64,000 bases of DNA from Sphagnum compactum (lineage: Eukaryota; Bryophyta; Sphagnopsida; Sphagnales): positions 12,803,495-12,867,494 of the forward strand of contig OZ234502.1 in assembly GCA_965153455.1 (NCBI GenBank), written 5' to 3'. The translations under genes and the position numbers were made by a program. The notes beneath the pieces were generated by a model. That model did no database searches and was not told where the DNA came from. It worked only from the letters and a program-made list of their open reading frames with translations. Of this stretch, positions 35,239-48,014 are shown one piece after another; positions within the stretch are counted from its first letter, which is position 1, and each line of letters opens with the position of its first letter.

Positions 35239-35374
35239 AACACTGGTTTAAAGTCTAAACCAGTGTTGGTCTGGTATATACATATATATATTTATAGGCA
35301 AATGCGCCCAGTATTGACACTAGTTAGTGTCAAGTACCCAACCAGGCTGGTATGACCTAGGCCCATACCAGCCT
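35239..35374. repeat. Three perfect inverted repeats in a row, 3' of the P5B gene
   Basis: AACACTGGTTTA (35239-35250) pairs with 35256-35267 (12-bp stem, 5-base loop). GACACTA (35316-35322) pairs with 35325-35331. AGGCTGGTATG (35344-35354) pairs with CATACCAGCCT (35364-35374). All arms share CTGGT/ACCAG-type words, and more scattered copies follow to about 35400. The block starts about 330 bases past the P5B stop, so it may be 3' UTR, terminator DNA or a foldback element. Confidence 0.75.
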
Positions 35375-35706
35375 TGTAGTAGCACTAGCCTGGTAGAGAG
35401 ACTTAAGGTAAAACCAACCTTGTACCCAATCTATACCAAATACTGTAGTGACTCGCTAAAACCCTCACAATATTAATTATTTTTCAGAATGCAGAATTTT
35501 TAAAAATTGTCCAGATCTTAATCCTAATCCTACAACAGATGACAACATATTCCCATTCACTGGTATCAACAAATAAGCCAGGAACCCAACTTCATAGTGT
35601 AATCCAACTCCTGGGAGGTTGAGTTGGGTGTATACCTTTGGTTTTACTTCAACGGGACAGTGACCTAGTGATACATGTATATCTTGCCTTATTCATGGTG
35701 GTGTGC

Positions 35707-38700
35707 TTACAGTCGAAACTTTGGTCGGGATGACGGGAACCTCATCGCGAATGCTTTAGCCACTGGTCCCTCTGCCACAACCTGCAGAAACAGTCACACA
35801 TAAAATCTTCTTAGTAAGATTTGGGTAAACTCTTGTGAACAAATAAAGTGGAACGTTTTGAAGTCAATGGTTCACTCTGTTAGATTCTGGAAGCTGACAC
35901 GCTACCACGTTAACAGAGGTCCAGCCAATTGTTTCAAGAGGCTCTAACTCATCAAACTTGTATTCAAATGAACACAATTTGGTAAAAAGGGATTGGATTG
36001 TCATACACAAGGTACCAAGAATCTATGAAGTTACACAAGTAAACCCAGATTGCAAAAAACTCATACACAACCAACCCACAAAAGCGTAAGTTTGATTTGA
36101 TACCCTCCAAAGATTATGTAGCACAATAGCCTGGACAGTACAATTTTCAATTAACTTCTATACCTGTGAATCCTTTTCATCTCCACCTGACTTAACAATC
36201 ATGTGCAGGGTGTAGATTGCTTCTGCTTGAAGCGCTCAACTGAACTCTGGCTCAAGGGCTAGAACTGAGCTCACTATCTGAAGTCAAACCTAGAATTGAA
36301 GGCTGCCTTTACACAATGTCTTAATCTTCCTATAATGAGACAAATTGTGAATTAGGAATCTGAGGTGAAAGTGTCTTAATTGAGGGAGGCCATATTTGCA
36401 GACTCCAAACTAGATACATGAGGCTTATGATGTGCAGCTGCCACCCTTCATAATGTTCAGTTACAAGAGCAGGTCAAGCTATTTTAGGGTCCTGATTTAT
36501 GCCAGGATAAGCTAGCTACTGATAGATCTACAAGTCACACATGGCATGCATGTCTCATCAGTACCTCAGTCACTACTTTTGATAGCACAATGACAATGAA
36601 AACAGTTCTGTATAAGCCACGCTACTACTTTGAGGAAGAGCTACTTGCACACCATAGATAGACCATGAAGCTAAGATGAAAGAACCATAAATCTTTTTAA
36701 GCACAATGTATACAATGCAAGTGAAAGAATGTACCTTTTGCCAAAATATGATGACTGCAAGGTTTCCAAGAATCAGCCGCCACAAACTGAGACGAAAGCT
36801 CAAGGACATGGCTGGGGATGGTTTACCACCATGTTCCTGTTGCCACACAAGCATCAGAATAATATCTGTGACAGCACTTCCTAAGTCACAGGCATCTATA
36901 GTGAGTGCCGAGCTTTTCATGAGTGTTGTAGGCCCTCCATGTCAGTGATCTCAAAGAATCTACAATTGCTGTGATCAGATGTTGAAACGAACCAAGAATT
37001 TATTTGCAAGCAGAATCACAGGTCAGCATCATCTCTGGAAGTCCCCATATTTCATGTTTAAAATTAATTCTGAGTAATGTGACTACATTACAGCTCCAAG
37101 AAGAAGCCAGGACAAAAAGATTTCACTTTATGCAACATTACACATGTTTCCTTATTTTTGTCATATTGAAGACAGAAATTTCAAAAATAGGATTTTTGAG
37201 ATTTCAGTGAACTATGTTTCTTCTGGACACAAATCTTGCAGTTCATAAAAATAACCTTCAAATGGAATAAGAGAAACACAGATTTCTGACCTGGTATTCA
37301 ATCCAGACAGGAGATGAGGGGTTAGGTCGATTGAATTGTTCGCTAGCAACATGCCACAAGCTTGTGAAGGCACTTGCTGGTAGAAGCAAAATAGCTGACA
37401 TGAACATTAACAGTCCCCCATATGAAACCTGCAACAAATACCATACACTACTTTTGACTGTTTTCATGGCAAGCAGTCCCTGCACATTATATTTAACTAG
37501 TACAAGTCCTGAGGCTGAGCCTAAAGCTAGCTTTGGTGGGGTATAACTTTGCATAAATCACAAGTGCATTGAAGAGCTTTTCACAGGAAGTGTCAAATAA
37601 ATCTATTGAATCAGTGTAAGTACTACTACTGGAGTGAGCCCTCAATAAAGGTAGTGGTCACCATTCTGTTGGATCCCCTCCTATCAATGCTCTTCATCAA
37701 ACTCCACTTGCTTCAGTCAAATGGGGCATGGGGTCAATGATCACAAGGCTAGGGGCAAGCACAGTCTTATGCGTAGCATCTCTGGTGAGAGGTTTGAAAG
37801 GAAAACATCTTTAACCAATTGCCAGCCTGTATTTGTCTCACAAACTGGAGTGGGATATCTCATGCAGGATGTTTACCACGAGGACCCAGTTCAGGAAGAC
37901 GCTCTTCCTGAACACTGATCCAAAAGTGTAGACAAATGCTGATGTGATGAATTGAAAGTACATAACAAAGAAGATGACAGTGGATTCCCAATTGTCATCT
38001 AGTGTCCACCAGCTTGCACCATGTGAGTACCTGCATCCACAAATTTGAAACACACAACCTGAATATTGTGTAGTTTGAAAATGGTTGTGATCATCTAATT
38101 ACAGCGGAATGACTCCCAATCAACAATTCTGTTTTCTAAAAGCAGGTTAGTCTACAAACAGAAAAAAGCTTAGTTATTTCCTCCCTGTAGAAATATCCCT
38201 TCACCAAAACTGGTTGAATTGCTGTATCATTACTTCAATGTGAAAGCTCCATACCTTGCAGGCCACTTAACATAGCCTGTCTGTGTATGCATGAAGCACA
38301 GAGCTCCAACAAGAAACACTAAATTTATGCCCCATACCCCCACAACAGATGCCACGTTCAATGGCCCCAGTAGACTTGATGTGGGGCGAACCTGCACACC
38401 ACCACCATCACCCAAACCCATGCTAAGGCCAGCCATTGTTTTAGGGAAGTTGCTCCCAGATACAATCAGAACGCAATAAGTTGGGAAACATTTATGATCT
38501 CTTAACCTTCCAAAAGAGACAGCAGCCAGAAGGAATCTACTTTATGCAGAACAATCAAAACAATCACAAGATGTTCAGTGGCACTGACTGCCATAAAGAC
38601 AAATGCATTGGCATGGAGCTTGCTTCAGAAAGAAACAGAGTGAGGGTTTGTATGGCAATTCTTAGGGAGGCCTTGCAGATCAGCTCCTTCCCAACACAAG

Positions 38701-41700
38701 GACTTTGAATTACTGTAAAACACTGGAGATACGAGATGTCAATTCAGGATAGTAACAGAGGGTTCAAACTTCACACCTTGCCAAGTTTGTCCTCAGGGTA
38801 GCATAAGGTCATGGCATAGCCCAGAATCAATACAGCAACTCCATCAATGAAAATGTAGTCCATCTGTGAGAGGATGATTCCATACCTGCATTTGATATTT
38901 CCATTGAAATGCATGTATCAGAGAGGTGAAGACAGTAGAAACCCCAAAGTAAGAGCAGGACATGAACATCTGTATGCAGCTCTCCACAAGCAACCATCAA
39001 TGCTAATTTGCTCATCTGGTTATCCTATGAGCTGATGGCCTGGGTCAAGAAACTTACCAGTAACAACAGAGCTTGAGAATGGAGAACATCAGGCCATACA
39101 TAATGAGAAATTTGTAGCACGCAAATGATGTATGCAATGCAGCTCGCCCTTCCCTTAACAAGTCTATCACTGATGTAACCTGAGATGGCAACTTCAGTTC
39201 AGGTCTATCATTTTGTTTTAAATTGTTCCTCAACAGAGTGGATACAAGTATATGATGAGCGCAATCATAGAAAGAGCTACAGTTCTCTGAAACAAACTCA
39301 TTTGCGCTATCCCCAGAAATGGAAACTCCTTTTTCTTTCCTTCTCTCTGACTTTCAGTGATATGGTAGTCCTTACTGATTTGTCCTGAGAAGTGAATGGA
39401 GAAACCACAGATGCTTCAGCATCACTCAAGGCAATTCCAACATGTGCTGCCCGAAGTGCACCACAGTCATTGCCTCCATCTCCACACATGCCAACAACTA
39501 GACCATGATCCCGGTGCAAGTTTGCAACTAACACCTGTATGTATTACCAAGGAATTGTTTTACTTGTACAGCATTGGTAGCCAGATGGAGCACTGCATCC
39601 ATTCTGTAGGTCCAACTAGGCAAGGAAAGCTTGAGAAATGCAAAAGATACGTTCCACATCAAAGAAATCAACAATTGTTGAAACTCCTCACTATTCAGTT
39701 TTGGGATAAGGAGAGAAACTGAGATTCAAATTGATGGCTTATCAAAGATGGGTAGGTGACATTTCCAAGGCTCAAGTTACCTTGTCAGCAGGGGTAAAGC
39801 GTGCATAGATACGAGTGAAGTACAACAGCTTGTCCATCACCTCTGATCTTCTCAGAATGGCAAAAGCTTTGCCAGTAACTGCCAACTCTTGAACCCCACC
39901 TTCAAGGTCCTTTCTATGGTACCTCAAGAGTTCATCAGTACTCATAGCATGGATTTGGCTCTCATCCTCCATGCTCATTGGCACCCAACTCACACTGAGA
40001 TCCCACCAGGAGTTCATTTTCAGCATGTTACAAGAAAGGCACTTTCAAAACTTAAAAACTATTGCATCCATTCTACAGAACCATACCGTTTGGTTCATCC
40101 AGACTGTGACTACAGCATCATAGTCTTTTGGGATTGTTGGTAGTATTAATTAGTTACATACCTGCCCTGTTTATCAACATCACCAAGAAGCACCTGCACA
40201 TGTGGCTCAAGCATTGCACACTCCTTTGCAATGTAGTGGCCACACTGGGCATTGTCACCAGTCACCATCACTGTGCGAACCTACTCATCAGCCATTAGAA
40301 GTTCAGATTTTCATGAGAGACCAGCAAAGTTCAAACATACTGAGCCTTGCAAGAGCTTCAAAGACAATGTGGAAGCATGGTGAAACACATTAGCTAAAGC
40401 AACAAACTATTATTATTAGTCATGACTATGCACAAATGATTCCTTCTCCTTTTGCCCAAACACAATCCTAGACCTTACCAGTTAACCCATGAAAGTACAT
40501 GCAAATGCCACATGACATAGAAAGGCAGCCTAATTCTACAGTCACATGTTTGTAACACAGTTAGATGGATCAGGAGCAAGGTGTCCTGGTGTAATCGGAG
40601 TCTACACAAAGTTTGTTCCAGTCTAATGCTCCTCTTTTCTCTTTGTAGAAGTGCTTAGTGCACAAAAGCATACCTCCCCTTCTTTCAAAGCTTGAATAGC
40701 TGCTCGGCTATCATGCTTCAACTCATTCCTAAACAAAACAAGTGCCACAAAGTCCAGGTTCATCTCTAAATCGTCACGAGTCAGGGCTTCCACTTCTATT
40801 GATGATGCAGGGCCAAGTCTCCTGTCCAATCCAACAGAGGGAGCAAAAAACAACTGAGAATCAACACAAACTTTCAGGCCCCAGGAAACAAATTTCAATC
40901 ATCAAGACATGCTTCACACAATACAATTACAAGAAACTGTTGTGTCCCTACCAGAAAACCACTCTACATGGCTTGTCCTCATATAAGGCAGAGCAAAACA
41001 GATAGACATCTCACAGGACAGATACCATGTAACTAATGCATCTGGAGAGCAAAGTCTTCCGTCATCTGACCTGTAACCCAGACCCAGAACATAGCAGCCA
41101 TCAAGAGCATGGCTGTGGGCTGTCTGTACATAATCTCTGGGCAGGGTACCTTCCAAACTCAATTCCTGTATCTTCTCGAAAGATCCCTGTTCTAACATTT
41201 CAGATATCATTCAGCAAACATAATGACCCTTCACTACTTTTGAAAGTGGCTCAACTTGGACTTCAGAAAGTGGTTACCACTGCTACATTTGTCAATGAGG
41301 CCCCAGGTACAAGAGAGCATGCATATTCTCCAGCCTGTTTTCTTGCTCATCAAGACTATATGTAGGATACCATGTTTACAAGGTTACAGAAAATCACATT
41401 ACACAAGCTAAGATTCCAGGAATTTAAGCCTTACCTTGCAGTAGACATGAAGCTCACCATGACAGTCTTCCACAACTACACTCATGGTCGTTCGTGCATG
41501 GTTGAACTCATTCCGTTTCACAATCTTCAGCTCATCTCCATTGGGACTGCGGACACGTGGTGGTTCACTTGTGGCCTCCACTAACTCCCATCCCACTGAA
41601 GAAAACATTTTAACCTGTGAAAACCAGAGAATTTGGATGCATGAATAATAACAAATCCTCAGAGTGGCTTTCAGCTCTGTTATTCTTTTCAACTGCTCAT

Positions 41701-44700
41701 GCCCTTATTTGCACCATTTTATATTGTAAAGAGGAATTTCTCTAGGGCAAGAGTGCTGGTTCACAAGGAACTTCACCTCCACTTGATTGCCTACAAACTG
41801 GTCACCAAACTTGGTTACTGCATGACAGGTTGCCAGCCCATTTAGCGTCCGAAAATCAATCTTGTCTCCCTTTTCTGGTGACTTCACAGGCTCAAAAGTA
41901 GGTCCTTTCCTTAGAACACTCTGTATGCCAATGAAGTCAAGGCCTTCCTTGGTCAATGTCCCAGTTTTGTCAAAGCAGAAGAGACGTATCTTCCCTGCAA
42001 TTGCAATGCGCTTTGGGTTCAGGCAAAAAATTCTTTGTGCCTGCATCACAGCATAAAATGCTATACTGGTTGAATACAGTTTCCAGAGGGGAAGCTTGGT
42101 AAGCACTGTCCAATGTGGATCCATTTCAGTCACATGTCCTCATATGCCATGGAAAATCTGACAAACATGTTCTTGGTGCTTTTGGCACAAGATACTAATT
42201 CCAATCCCTCTGTTCTCCTGAGCTCCTTGGGCTCTTAGATAAAAACAAGTTCAAGTTTTTCCTATTGACAGAGATCAAGCATCTCACTTCCATGAGGTGA
42301 AAGTATGAGAGTCAGAAGGAGGCTACCTTCAGACGTTCCACAGCATGCAACTCGCCCACTTCAAGAGCCACAGGAAGCAATGGAGACATGATCTGGTTGA
42401 CTATAGCCATGCAATATATCCATTTTGTTATCCAGTAGCTCTGTGCTCCAGTATGGTTCTGTGAGTTGTCATATTGATATATTAAAAGAGGATATGGCTT
42501 GCAGCAGTTGGCACAAAGCCAAACCAACAGAAGTGAAAACATAAAGCTGCTCACTGAAATATGGCTCCAAACAATTTTGATAGCATCTTTAAGCCAGGAT
42601 TTAGCGACACTGGGCATACCAACCTGAAAGACAATTGAGATTATGAAGCAGACAAATGCATATGCCAAAAGCAGCATAACAACGATTGGAAGCTCCTCAT
42701 CATATTTGAACAGCATTTTCTCAGGGTACAAAATAGAAGACAACAACTTGCCCTTTGATGTAGACATTCCTGTGAAAGTTGGTTCCCAAGAACATGTCAG
42801 ATAAAAGTCTTAGACAAGAGAATTGAAATCAGCCCTGAACCCTTTAAATTTAACTTCAGTTCTTAGTTCCCATTGTATGTTACTGTGGTTGGCAAATACT
42901 AAAACATAGAAAAAGGAAAAAACATGAATCAAGAGTCATGACAAGGACCTTAAACTAAAGGCATACATAAACCTTGCCTCTTCTAAACTATCTCTCCATT
43001 CTGGCACCCTACTCCTTCCTGCTTTTGAACTCCAAAGGCAGAGGAGAACCTGTAGCTGTCACAAATGCAAGCACCTCACATCCACTTTGGGTACCAGCTT
43101 GCAGAACTGTGGTTCCAGAAAAAAGAGTGTGTTGAGCCCCATTGCCTTCAGGGTTATAGAGTTCAGGCTTGTTTGGAGCCATGTACTTTTGTACTGGCAT
43201 TGCCTCCCCAGTCAATGCACTCTCATTGCAAATACATGAGCCTGGACCAAAATCTGATGTTAGGAAGATTGAACAGTCTTCTCATAATAAGAGTCCATTG
43301 CAAAATTGCTGCAATCATGTCTGGGAAATCTTCTAGCTCTTTGACTGGGGTGACCACATTGATTACCTTGAATAAGGAGTAGATCACAGGGTAACAGCCA
43401 GTCACTTCGGACTTTCACAATATCTCCAGGAACAAGGTTACGAGAATCAAGCCTCACCCACACTCCATCACGTAGCACAGTAGCATCCGTCACATATGTT
43501 GTAATCTGCAGCCAACCCATAACACAAGTTTCAACACAAACTGGGACCTGAACAACAGAAGCCAAATAACCATTGGACAAGAAATTGCAAAAAAGACAAT
43601 ATGAGAACAAAATGCAGTTGTCAACAATGTAAAAGCAAGAGAGCCAAACACACATATACTGGAAGGTCACACACATATGTTAAGGTCACTGACTGGCCTT
43701 GGCAATTGCAAGCTGGCTATGGTGACGAGTGTAAATGGTGATTGAGGCACTCAACAACACAATAGATGTCATCAGTGATGCCACAAAGAGATAACTGTTC
43801 CAGAACTGGAGCATATACATAATGAGCTGGTAGACATGGAAGAGAGAGAACAGCTCATCCAGGATTGTGTACATGAGTGTTTCAGGCTTAAATGGGATTT
43901 CATTGGGACCAATCTTATCAAAATTAGAATCTGCTTGCTTTGTGCTTAATCCCCTGGCTCCCTGTACACAGGCTAACAGAACTCAGTCAGAAGGGTGAGA
44001 GCACCGTCAACAGAAGCTTATACCCAAGAATTATGTATGGAAAATACATTTCTAGTAATGCATGGAAAGGCAACCAACACATCAAAAGAGGTGAACATGC
44101 AAAAGTACTCACACACCTGGTAAAACTCGTGGAATTTGTACTCATCTCTTAGAGATACACACTGTAGTGAATGGCTATTCAGTAAGTACCGCTGACCTTG
44201 GTATAAGAAATAATGTCGACCGGAACTGGTGATGGAGATCTCTATTGTTTCAAAATGCCCTCTGCTTTTTGAAGTCATTGGTGCACTCTGGAGACATGGA
44301 CACCAATAAGCTCCGGTCAATGTCTATCAGATATCAGGGATTTTGTGTACCTGTCATCATTAAACGCACCTCTCCATTGTCCTCTGATGAAGAATTTTAT
44401 CTTCAACTACAAAACCTAATGGAAAAAAATAGCAAAAGACCTCTAATATATGATGACTGCCAGTCAGGATAAGGAGCATACCCTAATTTTGCGGAGAATG
44501 TGGACAATGAATGAAACATTGACAGAGAGAACTCCATGCTGGTCTGGAGCCCATACATAGACAAAAGTTGCATGGGGTAGATCACAGGGCATGCGGAACC
44601 AATTGTGCACTCTACCCTTGTTGAGAACCCAAGCTGAAAACCAAAAGGCTGATAACCACCATACCACAAAAAAGACCTGTGCATTCCCACTAAGTGCCCA

Positions 44701-45711
44701 CAGATTAATTACCAAACACTCAGAAGAAATCACCAACTTACATAATAGTGGTACAGTACCTTTACAATAGGCCATAAATACTTAATTACACTGGTTGGGG
44801 ATGAGAAGCCAGAGGGCTCAATCAAGCAAGCAAGAAGACCACAGATGTAAAAGTTTGAACCAAACAGAAAATACTGACAATCAATGTGAGGAATGTAGGA
44901 TTCAAGTCATGCAGGGGCTCATATGGAATTTGCTGAAGGGGGAAGGAATAAAGGACAATCCAACCTTGCCATTCAGCTCATAAGTTCCAAATATAAAATG
45001 GTCGCCAAAAAAGCAAAGGTTATCAATGCTTCCAACTTCACAATTATTGTAGGTGTCCACCAGAATCAAGATGTAAAGAGCAATCCAATGAAGTGACACA
45101 AGGCAACAGAGCAGATAGCAAAATTCGCCAAAATAGCTCCTAGTGTACCCGATGAATTGGATCTCGCTTTCTCCTTCCAAGCTCAATCTTATCTCTTCAT
45201 TTTTTGTCACAACACTGTGTTCCCCTCTCGGGTCGCTGCAAACTCAACATCAACTAAAGTCAAAACCAATTCTGTGGACTAATCTTACAGAGGGAGGGGA
45301 AAATCACTTTCAGGACAAAAGAATGCACAGACTATCAGCCTTTGTTTCAACATTGGAAGAAACTGAAAACTCAAATCAGGTATAGAAGGTATTAGGATTC
45401 AGGATTGAACCACAACATGACTGGGAACAAAAGTTGTGGTACTGCCTTTGATTGCACTGCAAAGGGACTGACTGACTGGATTGATTGGCATGAGATGCTC
45501 CTTTGAGGTTGCCCACTTGAAGAACAACAGGTTTAACAGGGTGCTTCTTCAAGCAATGCTGCTTCCACAGGAAAAATGTGCTGCAGCTCAAAACTACAGT
45601 GACCCAAAAGACAAAGATGCAAACTGGTCCTCCATCCCACATACTGGTAATCCTGACATGGCATGTCGGATCTAAAATGCAGGCTGTGGGACCAGTTGGG
45701 TAGTGCCCCAT
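35707..45711 (-). CDS. P5B-type P-type ATPase (ATP13A2/YPK9-like), 23 coding exons
   Basis: P5B pumps of the ATP13A2 group act in lysosomal, vacuolar or endosomal membranes; the animal protein exports polyamines, and a similar role here is inferred. Exons, 5' to 3' on the minus strand: 45711-45443, 45235-44965, 44676-44482, 44287-44117, 43961-43698, 43505-43367, 43241-43050, 42769-42624, 42458-42327, 42040-41777, 41614-41435, 41186-41071, 40821-40674, 40280-40162, 39994-39781, 39534-39376, 39179-39058, 38885-38777, 38391-38255, 38030-37877, 37428-37291, 36836-36735, 35781-35707. Lengths sum to 3816 nt (1271 residues), normal for P5B, and all phases agree. Seen: [10 protein letters not shown] (P5B N-domain); actuator LTGEAMPV (about 446); M4 SPLLP (574-578); [16 protein letters not shown] with Asp617; KGSFE (741); VMVTGDN (about 834); [20 protein letters not shown] (from 958); SPFTS; hydrophobic M5-M10 to the stop. 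P5B rather than P5A is shown by DKTGTLTxxGLD and NDCGALxAAH. TGEA, SPLLP, KGSFE and GDGGND differ from the usual TGES, PPALP, KGSPE and GDGAND. The start may instead be an upstream in-frame ATG at 45747. Exon 1 is the least certain. Confidence 0.9.
42459..42623 (-). other. 165-bp in-frame, stop-free intron of the P5B gene (exitron candidate)
   Basis: Between M3 (ending ISIVFQ) and M4 (NHTGAQSYW...) the DNA has donor CAG|GTTGGT and acceptor CTCACAG|AAC. The 165 bases are 55 codons with no stop in the gene's frame. P5B proteins have only a short loop here, so splicing is the expected state. Retention would add a hydrophobic run ([13 protein letters not shown]) long enough to cross the membrane. 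Confidence 0.6.
43506..43697 (-). other. Intron that appears to need a GC-AG splice
   Basis: The upstream exon ends ...HHSQLAIAK. Every GT nearby (GTCAGT, GTGACC) leaves the wrong phase and gives an early stop at each tested acceptor. AAG|GCCAGT joined to CTGCAG|ATT is in phase and gives the spacing expected of P5B proteins between the SQ motif and VPGD. A second AG (GTTCAG|GTC) would add 14 residues, also in phase. Confidence 0.5.
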
Positions 45712-47577
45712 TGTTGAGCCTTTTGACTTCCTGTGAACCTGAGACATTATATACAGCAAAACACTGCCAAACTCAGTATCCTGTCACAAGCATGACTTTG
45801 CAACAAAGCATCAAGGAGGATCTCAGATGCTATGGACCACCCTTCAGACATCTCAAAGACTCATCATAACTCTGGCAGAGGATTAGCAAGCAAATGACCT
45901 TTACAGCAACATCCCAAGGTTTCTTGTGCAGATCTTCATGCTTAAGATACAAATTGTCTTTTAAATCATAAGTGTTGTGGCTGAATCAAGTCGTATATCC
46001 ACTTCACATAAGATCTCTGAAGGTGCACACCCTTGTCGGCAGGTTCTAGGGTCTCTGGACCAGAGGTTTTGTGTTTTGTTGCAACTGCCATTGGATCCTA
46101 ACAATGTAACCAGTCTCTTTTCAAAATTGAATTAGAACCTGAACCACGGGTGCTGCCCTGTTTTAAAAATGTTCAGATTCTCTAAGTAGATATGTATAAC
46201 TTTATAAAAAATAAAATAAAAATCGGCCCTACATTTTAGACAAGTTATTGCATTTGGTTGGTTGTCCATAATTAACATTCTGCAATCTCTATCTTCAACT
46301 GTCTGCACAAGTTGAACAAAATAATACTACAGGAAAAAAATTTGTTCAATTATGTGTAATGGATATGAAACCAAACCTGGTCTTAAACCAAACCAGCTCT
46401 AAATTCTTTGTGAAAATGACTGGAACTGAAGGTCTTCAAAATCCAAAGAACTGGTCTCAAGACCAGACCAGAGGTTCCATCAAAGACCCAAAAAAGAAAG
46501 AAAGAAAGAGAGTTACAACCAGGATGGGAGGTTCATTTTGAAATCAAGAACTGGACAAAAGACTGGTGCACACCTCCGCACAGGAAAGGTAAGTTGGCAG
46601 TGGACAGTGGCCAACCAAGCAGCCAAGTGCTCCTCAAGGGGACAATACATAAGGTACAGGGAAATGAAGAGGTTCTCCATCACACCAGCTTTGGTTGTCA
46701 TCAGAGATTTTTCCTCTTTTTGACACTGAGAATGTGCAAAATGGCCCCCCTAGCTAACTACTGCACAATCGTCCCATTGAAGTTCAAAAGCAGTATGATT
46801 CTTGCCTTGTGACAACTATTGAGTGCCGGCAAGCTGTGGCATTGTGGAGCATGGCCATCCAAACAGGCGGCAAAAGTCTATTGTGTAGACATTGTAGTTC
46901 GACAATGACAGTCACTAGCTGGCTGCTGAAGGTACACTTAAGGCCGTACCTATTTGACAACACGTGTGCATCGCAAAGGGTCTAGACAAAGAAAGTGCAA
47001 CATGCAGCCGTGCATGCAAAGTAACCACTTTCGACAATCGCGATTCTAGCAAGAGAAGCTACGAAGCTAAAAATGGCACGATGATGTTCTTCTGCACAAA
47101 TTTCGGCGTGATCTGACCATTGGCCACATGGTGAGATCATATTCAACATGTTCCCTCACTCACTCTAATGCTGTTGTTTCTTTCCCCTATACGAAGCATG
47201 AGCAGCAAGCCCCCTGGTATGGTTTTCCGCTGTAAAGCACCAGGGACAAATAAGGGAAACAAAACGAAGCAGACACTTCCACGAGGGGGGGCCCAAAAAA
47301 AAGGCTCTAGGATTTTGTAGGCAAGCAAATATTGAAGATTTCAGAAACAGAACGAGAGAGGACTAGAGGCAAAAGCTTCATCGGGAAACAAAACACTCAT
47401 TATCCAGGAAAACACACACACACACACACACACACACCGAGAGAGATACAGACACAGACAGAAGGATCCGAAATAAAGATGTAGTACATGCAATGCAGAA
47501 TGCGAAATTGAAAACAAGACAAACAAAACAAAACAAAACCGAAGAGCAAAACAAGAAGGGAAGAAAGTGGAAGCAAA
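45712..47577 (-). other. Presumed 5' UTR intron and upstream part of the P5B gene
   Basis: An acceptor TGTCTCAG|GTTCAC at 45738 lies 27 bases before the ATG, suggesting a spliced leader. 46360-46480 holds several CTGGT/ACCAG words and a perfect CTGGTCT-CA-AGACCAG (46451-46466). A (CA)n tract lies at about 47410-47437. Small plus-strand frames here show no domain. Confidence 0.4.
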
Positions 47578-47580
47578 AGT

Positions 47581-47720
47581 ACCTGCGAAAGACGGACTGA
47601 TGGAGCGCGCGCATGGAGATGCAGATCAGCACAAGAGCATCATCGATCGCATGCGGAGGCAAGCAAGCAAAACACACAACCAAGGAACAACACACTTTGG
47701 CAAATACCCAATTGCCCAAA
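47581..47720 (-). other. Possible 5' UTR exon of the P5B gene
   Basis: A GC-rich segment with GATCGATGATGCTC and CATGCGCGCGCTCC ends in a good donor TTTCGCAG|GTACTT. It contains short upstream ATG frames. It is the nearest plausible first exon, but the promoter is not identified and the link is inferred. Confidence 0.35.
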
Positions 47721-48014
47721 TGCAAAAAAAAAAATCTCTGTTGATTTATGTGGTCACTAACCCTAGAAGCTAATGGTACTTAGATTGACATAAAAGACAG
47801 TGTAGATTCCCATTGCATTGCATTGCATAGAAAGGCAAATCCATACATTGAATGTTTGTTTTGTTTTGTTTTGTTTTTTGTCCTTGTCCAGAAGCCAACA
47901 ATGGCAAAGTGCAGTGCAATTCTTGACTGCAAAAGTTATTATGTCCAAGAAATGTGAATGCACCTGCTGCTGCATTGGAGCTTCTTTATGTTTTGGTGGA
48001 AGTCATGAATCCAA

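Noticed and set aside
43940-43975. miR160-like string on the plus strand (CCTGGCTCCCTGTA)
   Set aside because: The complementary site in the P5B transcript spans an intron-exon junction. The spliced mRNA keeps only about 12 matching bases with seed mismatches, and there is no foldback precursor.
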